Origin: Cytophagaceae bacterium
GTDB lineage: Bacteria > Bacteroidota > Bacteroidia > Cytophagales > Cytophagaceae
NCBI GenBank assembly: GCA_014376985.1
Contig: JACMQM010000026.1
Location: 1-32,322 of the forward strand
Length of the DNA stretch: 32,322 nt
Direction of reading: 5' to 3'
Shown here: positions 1 through 8,613 of the stretch, in pieces
Position numbering within the stretch: position 1 is the first letter of the stretch
Layout of the letters: each line of letters opens with the position of its first letter
Position numbers and translations under genes: made by a program
The notes under the pieces: model-generated
Told to the model about the DNA's origin: nothing
Seen by the model: the letters and a program-made list of their open reading frames with translations, nothing else
Database searches by the model: none

Positions 1-14
1 AAAGACAATAAAAG

Positions 15-557
15 ATGATAACTGAGAACAAATTTGAACTGACAGTAAGAAAAGAAGACTTACTCGAACTTTACAAAGACCAAACAGCATTTAAACTCTT
101 CTCTAAAGCTTACGCAGGAAGAATTTTCTTTATAGCTGTCGCACTGCTATTGGGAGGCATTACATTGGCTGCTTCTTTTTATAACAGCAAGTATGTTTTC
201 TATGCCCTGTTATTTATGGCTGGAATCGTCTATTGCGTGTACGACATCCAAAAAAATTACCGCACCATACAAGATAAAAAGAAATTCGTTGAAGCTTGGG
301 CTAATGAAGTCTTGAAATTCAAAAAGCATGAATTGGCAATCAACGACTTTGCCTTAGTCTACACAAGAGACGAAGAGTTTTTCAACTATGCGTTTGAGAG
401 CATCCACATGCACGATGCTGCCACTTACTTTCAAATTCTGGTGAATAATGGTGCTGAACTGCTGATTCCGAAAAAAGCATTTGCTGGTGATGAATATAAA
501 AGCTTTACTAAAAGTATAAGCGAAAGAAAAAGCAATTTCAACGGAGACCTCTCTTAA
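15..557 (+). CDS. YcxB-like membrane protein
   Basis: A 180-residue protein with a short cytoplasmic N-terminus, two closely spaced hydrophobic segments (about residues 36-53 and 58-76) and a soluble C-terminal part. The C-terminal part has the flow of the YcxB-like family: a stretch around residues 105-155 in which an acidic/aromatic segment precedes a loop ending in a leucine-isoleucine-proline-lysine-lysine motif. Members are small membrane proteins of unknown function. The start follows an A-rich leader typical of this phylum. It lies upstream of, and on the same strand as, the YjgN and M48 genes, but about 260 bases separate them, so a shared transcript is uncertain. Family assignment rests on pattern recognition. 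Confidence 0.75.
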   Translation: MITENKFELTVRKEDLLELYKDQTAFKLFSKAYAGRIFFIAVALLLGGITLAASFYNSKYVFYALLFMAGIVYCVYDIQKNYRTIQDKKKFVEAWANEVLKFKKHELAINDFALVYTRDEEFFNYAFESIHMHDAATYFQILVNNGAELLIPKKAFAGDEYKSFTKSISERKSNFNGDLS

Positions 558-814
558 AAAGGTACTCATGTCAGAAAAGAGCACGGAAAGAAAACTAAAA
601 CATCTTGCCTGCGTAGACAAAAAACAAGAATTAACGGCTTCTTCTATTGTTTAATCTTTGTTTTAAACCCTATGGCTATTATTCTATACTCAAAATAGCA
701 TGATGGTATGGGGCTATACAGAATTAAAGTATATTTATAGAATCTTTTTACTCTTTTTAGGTCGATGAAATGACCTTTATTATGCTAACAAATTTTTAAA
801 TTTAAAACAAACTC

Positions 815-1777
815 ATGAGCGATCTTAACAAAACTCAACGTTCCTTAACCTTTTACGGAGAAGGCAGCAAACTATTTGGCATTACAATTATCAATGCTAT
901 CCTTACTGTAGTCACCGTAGGATTTTATTATCCCTGGGCCAAAGTAGCCAAACTTCATTACCTGTACAGTGAATTTGAATTTGAAGGAAGCCGCTTTGAA
1001 TTTCATGGAAAAGGGAAAGAAGTATTTAAAGGCTTCCTCAAACTGATTGCTTTTATCGTTATTTTCTATGGAGTACTTATAGGTCTGCCTCTGATTACGC
1101 AAAACGTGGCGGTTATTATCATCTCTGTACTGGCTGTTTATACACTCATGATCTTTATCATTCCTCTTGCGCTACATGGTTCTGCCAGATACCGCTTGTC
1201 ACGTACTTCTTGGAGAGGGATCCATTTCGGTTACAGAGGTGATCGTAAAGAATTGGTTACGCTTTTCGTAAAAGGTTTCTTATTGACCCTTGTCACTTTT
1301 GGTATTTACGCTTCCTGGCTTTCTATTAGTTTAAGAAAGTACATCATCGGTAACATTCGTTTTGGGAACATTACTTTTTCTTATAAAGGAGACGGAGGAG
1401 AGTTTCTTTGGTTGAATTTCACCAACTACTTTTTAAGCATCATTACCTTAGGCATCTACTTCCCTTGGTACATGAAAAATCTTACCAATTATTATATCGA
1501 GAACATTACACTACATCAGGACGGCAAGAAAATAAAACTGAAGTCTTCCATAACAGGCGGTGGATATTTTGTGTTGTTCCTTGGCAATGCATTGATTGTA
1601 CTCTTCACATTAGGCTTCGGCACGGCATGGGCTACGATCAGAACCTTGAGGTATTTCGCTTCTAACGTTACTGTAGTCGGGGACCTGGATACTGAATCGA
1701 TTCAACAAACAGAAGAAGATTATAAAAATGCAACAGGCGACGATTTGGCAGATTTCTTTGAAATTGATTTGATCTAA
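815..1777 (+). CDS. YjgN family (DUF898) multipass membrane protein
   Basis: A 320-residue integral membrane protein with several hydrophobic segments arranged as repeated units. Each unit has a helix running into a 'GFYYPWAK', 'GIYASWLS' or 'GIYFPWYMK' type motif, followed by a soluble loop with F-G-D/G residues. This G-[FI]-Y-x-P-W repeat is the hallmark of the YjgN/DUF898 family, whose function is not known. The C-terminal 35 residues are acidic and polar. The next gene, an M48 metalloprotease, begins 10 bases after the stop, so the two are almost certainly co-transcribed. That pairing suggests a common role in membrane protein quality control, which is an inference. Confidence 0.88.
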   Translation: MSDLNKTQRSLTFYGEGSKLFGITIINAILTVVTVGFYYPWAKVAKLHYLYSEFEFEGSRFEFHGKGKEVFKGFLKLIAFIVIFYGVLIGLPLITQNVAVIIISVLAVYTLMIFIIPLALHGSARYRLSRTSWRGIHFGYRGDRKELVTLFVKGFLLTLVTFGIYASWLSISLRKYIIGNIRFGNITFSYKGDGGEFLWLNFTNYFLSIITLGIYFPWYMKNLTNYYIENITLHQDGKKIKLKSSITGGGYFVLFLGNALIVLFTLGFGTAWATIRTLRYFASNVTVVGDLDTESIQQTEEDYKNATGDDLADFFEIDLI

Positions 1778-1787
1778 TCTCTTTTTC

Positions 1788-2879
1788 ATGGATAAAATAA
1801 GAGTCAACTATTATGATGGAAAGTCATCCAAAGGCTACAGCGCTGAGCTATCGCTTTTGGATGATATCTGGGTAATTGAATACCTCAATAAGGATTCCAT
1901 TTCTGAAGTGGTAAAATGGGAAATCGGTAAAGTAGAAAGTTACCAAAGTTCCGACAAACTGATTCGTTTTAAGTACGGGGAGTTTCCCCAACAAATCATT
2001 GAGTGTGATGCTGCGACCTACGAAGCTTTGTCGAAACATTATCCTCAAATTAAAATCATCGATCGTAATTTTGTTTGGATCTTGAAAAAAGGCCCAAAAA
2101 TGATTGTTGGACTTACCCTGTGTTTCATAGGAATAATGATTTGCATTTACTTTTTTGTATTGCCTCCGGTTGCAGAACTCATTGCAGGACAAATACCCAT
2201 GGAATACGAGGAGAAGTTGGGGCAATCGGTGTACGAAGCCAACATGGAAGGTCTTGAAAAAAATGACAGCCTTACTTTATTAATCAATCAGTTTGCCAAA
2301 GAGATTCACTTTAACACTAATTATCCCATTCATATTACTGTAGTGAATGTAGACCAACTCAATGCCTACGCGATACCGGGCGGAGAAATTGTAGTCTACC
2401 GTAAAATTCTTCAGGAAATGGAAAATGAAGAAGAACTGGCAGCTCTTCTCGCACATGAAGTTTCTCACGTCCATTACAGACATTCTCTAAAAAGCATCAG
2501 CCGTAGTTTGTCGGGTTACATCTTCCTCTCTTTCTTGTTCGGTGACATCAGTGGTCTTACTTCTGTCATCGTGGAAAACTCTCACTCGATGATTAATTTG
2601 AATTATTCCCGGTCACTTGAAGAAGAGGCAGACAAAAAAGGATTGGAAATTTTGGAAGCCAATCACATCAGTCAATATGGATTCGTTAATTTATTTGAAC
2701 GAATGAAAAAAGAGCAAAAAGACGAGGAATACTTAAAATACCTTAGTTCTCATCCGCAATTGAACGAACGTATCGTTTACAGTAAGGGAATTGCTCAACA
2801 GCAAAAAAATCTAATCGAGAATCCAGCCTTGAATAAAACATGGGCAGATATTAAAAGACTGTCACATTCGAATGACTAA
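1788..2879 (+). CDS. Membrane-anchored M48 family metalloprotease
   Basis: A 363-residue zinc metallopeptidase. Residues 1-100 form a soluble N-terminal domain rich in beta strands. A single strong transmembrane segment follows at about 105-128, and then the peptidase domain. The zinc site is visible as H223-E224-V-S-H227 (HExxH), with the third ligand in an ExxxD motif at E278-D282. These match the M48 peptidases of the HtpX/BepA group, but the single N-terminal anchor and cytosolic-looking head differ from four-helix HtpX. The gene starts 10 bases after the YjgN gene, implying an operon. Substrates are unknown; cleavage of misfolded envelope proteins is the usual role of the family. Confidence 0.92.
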   Translation: MDKIRVNYYDGKSSKGYSAELSLLDDIWVIEYLNKDSISEVVKWEIGKVESYQSSDKLIRFKYGEFPQQIIECDAATYEALSKHYPQIKIIDRNFVWILKKGPKMIVGLTLCFIGIMICIYFFVLPPVAELIAGQIPMEYEEKLGQSVYEANMEGLEKNDSLTLLINQFAKEIHFNTNYPIHITVVNVDQLNAYAIPGGEIVVYRKILQEMENEEELAALLAHEVSHVHYRHSLKSISRSLSGYIFLSFLFGDISGLTSVIVENSHSMINLNYSRSLEEEADKKGLEILEANHISQYGFVNLFERMKKEQKDEEYLKYLSSHPQLNERIVYSKGIAQQQKNLIENPALNKTWADIKRLSHSND

Positions 2880-2932
2880 GCTTATGACCAGAAACGGTCG
2901 TTTGTTTATCTAACCTTAACGAAAAAAAATAC

Positions 2933-3310
2933 ATGGAACAACCTTGGTTTAAAACGAAGCCTTTCTCTCAATTGGAGATTAAAGAATACCAATCGATCTC
3001 TACACGTAACGTCAATCACTCGGCAACGGTTAACGATACATCTGTTATTCAAGCACTCGTTGATCGCATCGAACAGATTGATTCGAACGGCAATATGATG
3101 GTCTCCTGGGGACCGGATGCACAATACCTGACATTAACCTTCATCCAAGAAAACGATCGTGAAGTCATCGAAGTCATTCAACAAAAATTCAAGACACCCT
3201 CTACAGGCTTTCATGGTAGGAATGAACAAGAAACTGCTTTGTATCAGGAAATACAACAACTGTTAAAAGCTCCACTAAAGAAGAAGGCAAAAATAATCCA
3301 TAGAAGTTAG
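2933..3310 (+). CDS. Small conserved-looking hypothetical protein
   Basis: A 125-residue soluble protein with no signal peptide or membrane segment and a lysine-rich C-terminus. The middle section contains G-N-M-M-V-S-W-G-P-D-A followed by alternating hydrophobic residues, which suggests a small alpha/beta fold. I do not recognise the family. It follows the M48 protease gene by 53 bases on the same strand and may be the third gene of that operon. The ATG is preceded by a run of eight A residues, consistent with initiation in this phylum. It is probably real because of its length, strand and position. Confidence 0.65.
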   Translation: MEQPWFKTKPFSQLEIKEYQSISTRNVNHSATVNDTSVIQALVDRIEQIDSNGNMMVSWGPDAQYLTLTFIQENDREVIEVIQQKFKTPSTGFHGRNEQETALYQEIQQLLKAPLKKKAKIIHRS

Positions 3311-3424
3311 CTTACCACCCAGCCGAAACAGCATTTCCCTAAGTCAAAACACCTTTTGCCTAAGTCCTCATTTACATTATCGTGATTCTCGTGTAAAATT
3401 GGTTATACCTTAACCGTAACACCG

Positions 3425-4675
3425 ATGAACACGATACTGCAACTCTCCCTCACGGGAATTTTATTGAGCATCAGCACACTGTTTGCTTTTCATTCTTCCA
3501 ATCCTGATAGGCCTGTTACCTCCGATGGTTTAGTTTATAAACCCTCTACCTTAAGTTTACTACCTCCTCAGGAAAGTACTGTAACTTCTGCTCCACTTGT
3601 TCAAGACAAAAAAGTTCAAGTCGTATTTGCACTGGATGCAACAGGCAGTATGAGTGGACTCATTGGTACAGCGAAAGAAAAGATTTGGCCAATCGCCAGC
3701 AGTTTTGCGCAAGACCCCACTACTCAGGTAGAAGTGGGGTTGATATTTTACAGAGACCGTGGCGATGCTTTCGTCACTAGAAAAATACAACTCTCCAAAG
3801 ATCTTGATGATGTATACGAACAACTCATGACCATTACAGCCGACGGCGGTGGCGACGGCCCTGAAAGTATGAATCAAGGTTTGTATGAGGCTGTAACACT
3901 CATGCCATGGAATACCGACACGACTGTATTTAAAAGTATATTTCTCGTAGGAGACTACGAGTCGCACATGGATTATCCGAACGATGTCAAATATTCTAGG
4001 TCTTGCAGCATAGCCAAAGAAAAAGACATCCTGATCAATACCATATTGATGGGCAACAATGATGTCGCGAAAAAAATCTGGAAAGAAATCGCTGCTTGTT
4101 CCGGAGGAGAATTTCTGCAAGTAGATATGAATGCCAACAACCTGACCGTGACAACTCCTTATGACGATAAAATTGCAGATGTTTCTACTAAGATGGATGA
4201 TACCAGAATCTATTACGGCTCCAACGAACAAAAGCAAAAACAATACATCAAGAAATCACAAAGTGATAAATTGAATTCAGGTATCACTAGCTCAACAGCC
4301 GCTCGCCGAGCGGAATACAATAACAATACAAAATCAGGTAAAGACGCTTACATCGGAGATCATGAATTGGTCAATGATTACAAATCAAAGAAAGTAGATC
4401 TCACCAAAATTCCAACGACTCAGCTTCCTGATGCGATACAAAAAATGGATGTTCCACAACGCGAAAAATACCTGGACAGTTTAACTACTCAAAGAGATCA
4501 ATTGCAAAAAGAAATGGACGCATTGATTGTCCAAAGAAAAGCATACATCGAAGTAGAATTAAAGAAAAAGAAGAAAGAAGAGGTTTCTGAGTCCTTTGAC
4601 AATAAAGTCTATGAAAACGTAAAGCGACAAGCTGCGAAGAAAAATATTGAGATGAAAGATGGTGTAAAGTATTGA
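3425..4675 (+). CDS. Secreted von Willebrand factor A domain protein
   Basis: A 416-residue exported protein. It has a signal peptide (hydrophobic up to about residue 22, no lipobox cysteine). A vWA domain spans about residues 64-250, and the lysine-rich tail (about 340-416) is likely to form a coiled coil. The metal-ion-dependent adhesion site is visible as D71-A-T73-G-S75, a DxTxS variant of DxSxS. A downstream T-x-D-G-G-G-D-G-P-E segment (residues 138-147) probably supplies the remaining ligands. Two cysteines at the end of the domain could form a disulfide. Such proteins mediate metal-dependent protein binding at the cell surface or in the periplasm. It has its own terminator downstream and appears to be a single-gene unit. 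Confidence 0.85.
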   Translation: MNTILQLSLTGILLSISTLFAFHSSNPDRPVTSDGLVYKPSTLSLLPPQESTVTSAPLVQDKKVQVVFALDATGSMSGLIGTAKEKIWPIASSFAQDPTTQVEVGLIFYRDRGDAFVTRKIQLSKDLDDVYEQLMTITADGGGDGPESMNQGLYEAVTLMPWNTDTTVFKSIFLVGDYESHMDYPNDVKYSRSCSIAKEKDILINTILMGNNDVAKKIWKEIAACSGGEFLQVDMNANNLTVTTPYDDKIADVSTKMDDTRIYYGSNEQKQKQYIKKSQSDKLNSGITSSTAARRAEYNNNTKSGKDAYIGDHELVNDYKSKKVDLTKIPTTQLPDAIQKMDVPQREKYLDSLTTQRDQLQKEMDALIVQRKAYIEVELKKKKKEEVSESFDNKVYENVKRQAAKKNIEMKDGVKY

Positions 4676-4682
4676 GAGATGG

Positions 4683-4736
4683 GAGATGAGAAATGGAGAT
4701 GAGAAAACTGCATTTCTTATTTCTCATCTCTTTTTT
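4683..4736 (+). terminator. Intrinsic terminator with a duplicated 5' arm
   Basis: Positions 4696-4706 pair perfectly (11 bp) with 4720-4730, followed by six T residues. A second copy of the same 5' arm at 4683-4694 can pair over 12 bp with 4719-4730. It lies just after the vWA gene stop. Confidence 0.8.
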
Positions 4737-4818
4737 ACTATCTTATAAATGAGTATGACACTGGCGTAGCAATAAGAGAAACCGAGGATCCTCAGAAAGT
4801 CGATACTCCTATTATTAC

Positions 4819-5371
4819 ATGAAAAATATCATTTGCATTTGCATTTTCACACTGTTTGGTCTGACGTCGTTTGCACAAACCAGATATACCGCTCTTCCTT
4901 CTGAAATTATTTCTAAAAATAAATACCTCTTCTATTTGCATGGAAGAATCATTGAAGAAGAAGGGATTCGCGCTGTTAGTAAGAAGTGCGGAGCCTACGA
5001 ATATTATGCCATCCTTGATACACTCAAGAATTATGGATTTACAGTCATCAGTGAGGCGAGGCCAAAAAATACCAATATCAATTTATACGCTAAAAAGACA
5101 GCGGCACAAATTGATACGTTATTAAAAGCCGGTGTTGCTCCTGAATATATATGTAGTCGGCGCGTCGAAGGGCGCATTCATTACTTTATTTACTTCTATA
5201 GAAACAAAAAACGATACAGTAAATTACGTACTTATGGTCATGTTTAGTAAAGAAGACAACATAGCACTTTTAAACAGTGGCATTTTACCCTGTGGTAACT
5301 TTCTTAACATTTATGAAACCAGTGATCCCTATGGAGGCTCCTGCGAGATACTTACGATCAGGAATGCGTAA
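4819..5371 (+). pseudogene. Frameshifted secreted alpha/beta-hydrolase-like gene
   Basis: The first part reads from 4819 and encodes a signal peptide ending in F-A-Q, a strand-loop 'YLFYLHGRIIEEEG', and a 'YEYYAILDTLKNYGFTVISEARPKNT' type region (quoted here only in outline), then enters foreign sequence and stops at 5247. The second part continues in another frame from about 5150 and contains V-V-G-A-S-K-G, a nucleophile-elbow-like Gly-x-Ser-x-Gly, then about 60 further residues to a stop at 5371. Joining the frames at the (AT)4 tract at 5145-5152 gives one continuous protein of about 184 residues. One extra AT pair there (or loss of one base) would restore the frame. It could be a true pseudogene, a slippage-prone gene, or a sequencing error. 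Confidence 0.75.
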
Positions 5372-5486
5372 CTGACTTTCAGGAAATAAAATTGAGCATG
5401 AATAACAAACATGGTTTCCTATACAAACCCTATCCGCAATAGGTAAAACCAATGATGACATGAGCTTTGACTAATAAATAGAAAGC

Positions 5487-5816
5487 ATGACCACGCAACA
5501 GTTCCACGAACTCGCACTTTCTTTTCCCGGCACAGAAGACAATCCTCACTTCGACAGGATTGCTTATACAGTCACAGGTAAAAAAATATTCGCTTCTGTA
5601 CACGAAGAAAGTCAATCAGCGAACTTAAAACTCTCCGTAGCTGATCAAGCTGTTTTTTCCAAGTTCGATAAAGCAATGGTTTATCCTGTACCAAACAAAT
5701 TTGGATTGCAGGGCTGGACAACTTTTGAATTGAAAAAAGCACCTATCGATTTGATGAAAGAAGCGCTGCATAGTTCTTATAAAGAGGCTATCAAAGTGAT
5801 TCCTAAGAAGAAATAA
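5487..5816 (+). CDS. MmcQ/YjbR family protein
   Basis: A 109-residue protein matching the MmcQ/YjbR family (CyaY-like fold). It has the typical opening with a S-F-P-G-T-E motif, a H-F-D-R segment, a G-K-K-I-F-A strand and the W-T-T-F-E-L motif near residue 76. It ends in a basic tail. The function of the family is uncertain; a double-wing DNA-binding role has been proposed from structure. Length is normal. It stands alone on the plus strand and converges on the large T9SS protein gene downstream, with hairpins between them. Confidence 0.9.
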   Translation: MTTQQFHELALSFPGTEDNPHFDRIAYTVTGKKIFASVHEESQSANLKLSVADQAVFSKFDKAMVYPVPNKFGLQGWTTFELKKAPIDLMKEALHSSYKEAIKVIPKKK

Positions 5817-5826
5817 AAAAGAAGAA

Positions 5827-5875
5827 AAACAGAGTGTAAAAAGATTGTACCCATTTCGTTCTGCGCTCTGTTTCT
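5827..5875 (+). terminator. Possible weak terminator after the YjbR-like gene
   Basis: Positions 5827-5834 pair with 5866-5873 (8 bp, extendable by one wobble and one G-C pair). The loop is long at about 27 bases and there is no good T tract, so the call is tentative. Confidence 0.35.
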
Positions 5876-5883
5876 ATGCTCTT

Positions 5884-5917
5884 AAAAAAAGGGGCTATCA
5901 CTCAAGACAGCCCCTTC
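5884..5917 (-). terminator. Intrinsic terminator of the DUF3616-like gene
   Basis: A perfect 8-bp stem (5889-5896 with 5909-5916, AAGGGGCT/AGCCCCTT) with a 12-base loop. On the minus strand it runs into seven T residues. It lies about 20 bases past the stop of the minus-strand gene. Confidence 0.88.
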
Positions 5918-5937
5918 CAACAAACTAAAAAAAAGTA

Positions 5938-8298
5938 TTACTGCTTAGAAACTTTCACCGTTTGGTTAGTACCTTCTCGTTTAATCACATAAAATCCTCT
6001 GTTCAACTGCGTCAAGTCCACCATTACGTTAGCTTCTGAAGAATGAATTTCTCTGACCAATGATCCAGCGGCATCGTAAACAAGAAAGGTTTCTTCCTTA
6101 CCTGCCGATACTTCGATCGTTAATACGCCTGAAGTAGGGTTAGGATATATAGTATACGATTCCACGGCTGTTGCTTGCTCACTGTCAAATGAAGCAGCTG
6201 TTCTACTGCCTCCACTGACAGTAACAAGAGAGCTCAATCCTTTTTGATAATTCGGCTCTGTCAAATCTTTGTCTACAATGCCATCGTTATAAGGAATGAA
6301 CGAACCTCCTAAGTCAGATAATAATTGAACCTGAAACGAACCGCTTAACGTAGCAGGAACATCTACAATGCCTTCAGGACTCAGACCTATAAGATTTGTA
6401 CTCAAGGCTACCGGAGCGCTTGTCGATAAACCATTCCACTGATATAAAGCAAAGGTTCCATCAGCGGCATAACTTCCTGCCACGATCAAAAATTGATTGG
6501 AAGCGTTTTTACCAAGACTTCTGATGCCATGATTATTCAGATCCAATTCAATCGAATTTCCGAAAGTAGGTGAAGAGCTCGGACTGCCTGTGCCAAACCA
6601 GGATTCAAAATTTAACAATGGAGCTATCACGGCTTTGTTTGTTGCTGTACCTACATATGGAGCTCTGAATGCGATGTACAACGTCGTTCCATCAGGTCCC
6701 ATTTCTAAACCTTCCACATTGAAACCGTCGATTCTTTTGGGTTCAATACCGGTTGCGGCTTTAGCCGTAAAGTTGTATCCTTTTGAATCTCCCCATGAAA
6801 TCAATTTTGCTCTCAATCCTTTGTAGTAACCTACGAAAGTCAAGGTAGCAGAAGCACCGCTACCAACGATATCTGTTGCAAAAATACGATCGCGATCAGG
6901 TCTTGATTCTCCATTTTTATTATTACTCAACGAACCGATCCAGTAGATACGATTGGGATTGGTCGGACTTCTGAAAGATCCTTCGATATCGACTTCAGTG
7001 CCAGTAGTGGCCAGATAAGAACCGGCATCAAAAGAATAAACCGGTAATCCCGATGTATTTCTATTGTATAAACGAATGATATTATTTTCATCGTCTGCTA
7101 CAAACATATAATTGGCATCCACTGGTATTGCTGTAGATCCATCTGCTGATCCGGTGTGATAGACATCCGTGGAAACGGTATTAGTAGCAATTGAATCAGA
7201 AACAGCAAGGCTCAAACTGATGGTTTTAGTCAAACCGCCATTGTCTGTAACTTTTAAGGTGATGGTTGCATAACCAACAGCAATCGGGTTGATTATAAAT
7301 TTACGTGAAGTGCCCGTACCAACAATCGTAAAGTTGGCATTAGGAACAACAGAGGTATTGCTGCTTGTCATAGAAAAAGTCAGTGAAGTCAAATCTTCAT
7401 CGCCTACAGTAATATCTAATCCCAAGACGATAACAGGATCTGTTGTATTATTCATGACACAACTTACTTTGGCAGAAGTCAAATCAACCAGTTTAGAAGC
7501 GGTAGTATTGAAACTCAATGTAGGCGCCACATTCGTTCCGCCACCTCCACCGGTAGTCAATGTGATAGAAGTAGTATTGTAAGTAGCCGTTGTACTAGCA
7601 GCCCATGCACGGACAGTAGTAAACACATTCGTTGTAGGATTGTATACACCTGAAGTAGCTTTCACTAAATCTCCACTAGCAGGATCCGGAGCCAAAAATA
7701 TACCTGTGCTTAATTTACCGCCATTGTATTTGTCGTTCACAGGCATTTGGTAACCGGAAGAACTGCTATTGTAAGCCGAGCCGACAGAAGTACCAAAGAA
7801 TATAGCGTCTACCGGAACAGTAGAAGAGGAAATAGAAGAAGCAGAAACACTGAACACGGCAATACCATCTGCATTGCTTCCACCCTGACCTAATACTCCG
7901 GCAGAATTACTTGAACCAAAACTATCTCCACTGGAAGAACCTGTATTTTTTGTTTTCAAAGCTACTCCGCCATTACTTAAAGGAAGCATAGAAGAACCTC
8001 CAACATAAACAACTTGTCCCGCCACTACCGATCCGGAAGAAATAGTAAAACCATAAGAAACAGAACTTCCTGCTTTCCATCCGTTAGAGGTAGCTGTACC
8101 GTTATCTGTGAAGACGACAGCGTATGGTGTGGAAGCAAAATTGATAGGAATTGTAGCCAGTAATTCTACATACTCAAAAGGAGAATCATTGCCACTTGGG
8201 TTAGTGAAAAATTCTGAGATAATAAGCCCCTTCGTTTGTCCAAAGACATTGGTGCTCAACAGAACGCTTCCCACTAATACGAGTAATCTTTTTTTCAT
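5938..8298 (-). CDS. T9SS-exported protein with lamin-tail-like and DUF3616-like domains
   Basis: About 786 residues from the preferred ATG at 8298, which directly precedes a clean signal peptide (M-K-K-R-L-L-V-L-V-G); the frame stays open to an ATG at 8346, but that would bury the signal. The mature N-terminus (I-I-S-E-F-F-T-N-P-S-G, then E-Y-V-E-L) resembles a lamin-tail domain. A Ser/Thr-rich part and a glycine linker follow, then an Ig/cadherin-like region (V-T-D-N-G-G-L). The next region has the D-I-E-G and E-G-L-E-M-G-P-D-G-T-T-L-Y signatures of DUF3616-like beta-propeller proteins. The last 75 residues (Y-P-N-P-T-S-G through K-V-S-K-Q) are a type A T9SS sorting domain, so the protein should be secreted or surface attached. 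Its function is unknown. Confidence 0.85.
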   Translation of the reverse strand: MKKRLLVLVGSVLLSTNVFGQTKGLIISEFFTNPSGNDSPFEYVELLATIPINFASTPYAVVFTDNGTATSNGWKAGSSVSYGFTISSGSVVAGQVVYVGGSSMLPLSNGGVALKTKNTGSSSGDSFGSSNSAGVLGQGGSNADGIAVFSVSASSISSSTVPVDAIFFGTSVGSAYNSSSSGYQMPVNDKYNGGKLSTGIFLAPDPASGDLVKATSGVYNPTTNVFTTVRAWAASTTATYNTTSITLTTGGGGGTNVAPTLSFNTTASKLVDLTSAKVSCVMNNTTDPVIVLGLDITVGDEDLTSLTFSMTSSNTSVVPNANFTIVGTGTSRKFIINPIAVGYATITLKVTDNGGLTKTISLSLAVSDSIATNTVSTDVYHTGSADGSTAIPVDANYMFVADDENNIIRLYNRNTSGLPVYSFDAGSYLATTGTEVDIEGSFRSPTNPNRIYWIGSLSNNKNGESRPDRDRIFATDIVGSGASATLTFVGYYKGLRAKLISWGDSKGYNFTAKAATGIEPKRIDGFNVEGLEMGPDGTTLYIAFRAPYVGTATNKAVIAPLLNFESWFGTGSPSSSPTFGNSIELDLNNHGIRSLGKNASNQFLIVAGSYAADGTFALYQWNGLSTSAPVALSTNLIGLSPEGIVDVPATLSGSFQVQLLSDLGGSFIPYNDGIVDKDLTEPNYQKGLSSLVTVSGGSRTAASFDSEQATAVESYTIYPNPTSGVLTIEVSAGKEETFLVYDAAGSLVREIHSSEANVMVDLTQLNRGFYVIKREGTNQTVKVSKQ

Positions 8299-8613
8299 GT
8301 GTACTATTTTTGTTTGGTTAAATAATACCATAAAAGTACTTGTCATAAGTGACGCGTCGTGCCGTGTTATGTAATCATATCTTTACCGGATTGTTAAGAA
8401 TTGCTAAAAATCCCTTTAAAAAGTGCTGGCGTAATCGATGAAATCATCTTTTCGTAACCCTGAGTTCATACTATTTCAAATACATTTTATAGTGCATCAG
8501 GTACTTACTTCAATGGTTAAAATCTTATCCGTCTATAAAAACCATTCCTCTGCCGAGACAATCACCTTGCATATCATGTTCCTGTCTTTTTAATTAAAAT
8601 AACAATAAATTGC
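8299..8613. other. Divergent intergenic region without a recognised site
   Basis: About 315 bases separate the starts of the minus-strand T9SS protein and the plus-strand beta-barrel gene. It must hold both promoters, but I see no clear TTG / TAnnTTTG pair oriented toward either gene, no long palindrome and no small coding frame. Confidence 0.5.

Noticed and set aside
568-654. A 28-codon frame after the YcxB-like gene, preceded by AAAAAGG
   Set aside because: Very short, no recognisable motif, and Shine-Dalgarno sequences are weak evidence in this phylum.
3560-4243. A 227-codon minus-strand frame opposite the vWA gene
   Set aside because: It is fully antisense to a well-supported gene, its composition (many Phe, Ile, Val) is typical of a reverse shadow, and no domain is visible.
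5132-5371. A separate GTG-started gene
   Set aside because: It makes better sense as the displaced second half of the gene starting at 4819: it has no signal peptide and begins just upstream of the nucleophile-elbow-like motif.
8305-8312. TATTTTTG, a perfect TAnnTTTG on the plus strand
   Set aside because: It points into the intergenic region about 300 bases before the next plus-strand start and has no fitting -33 partner in view.
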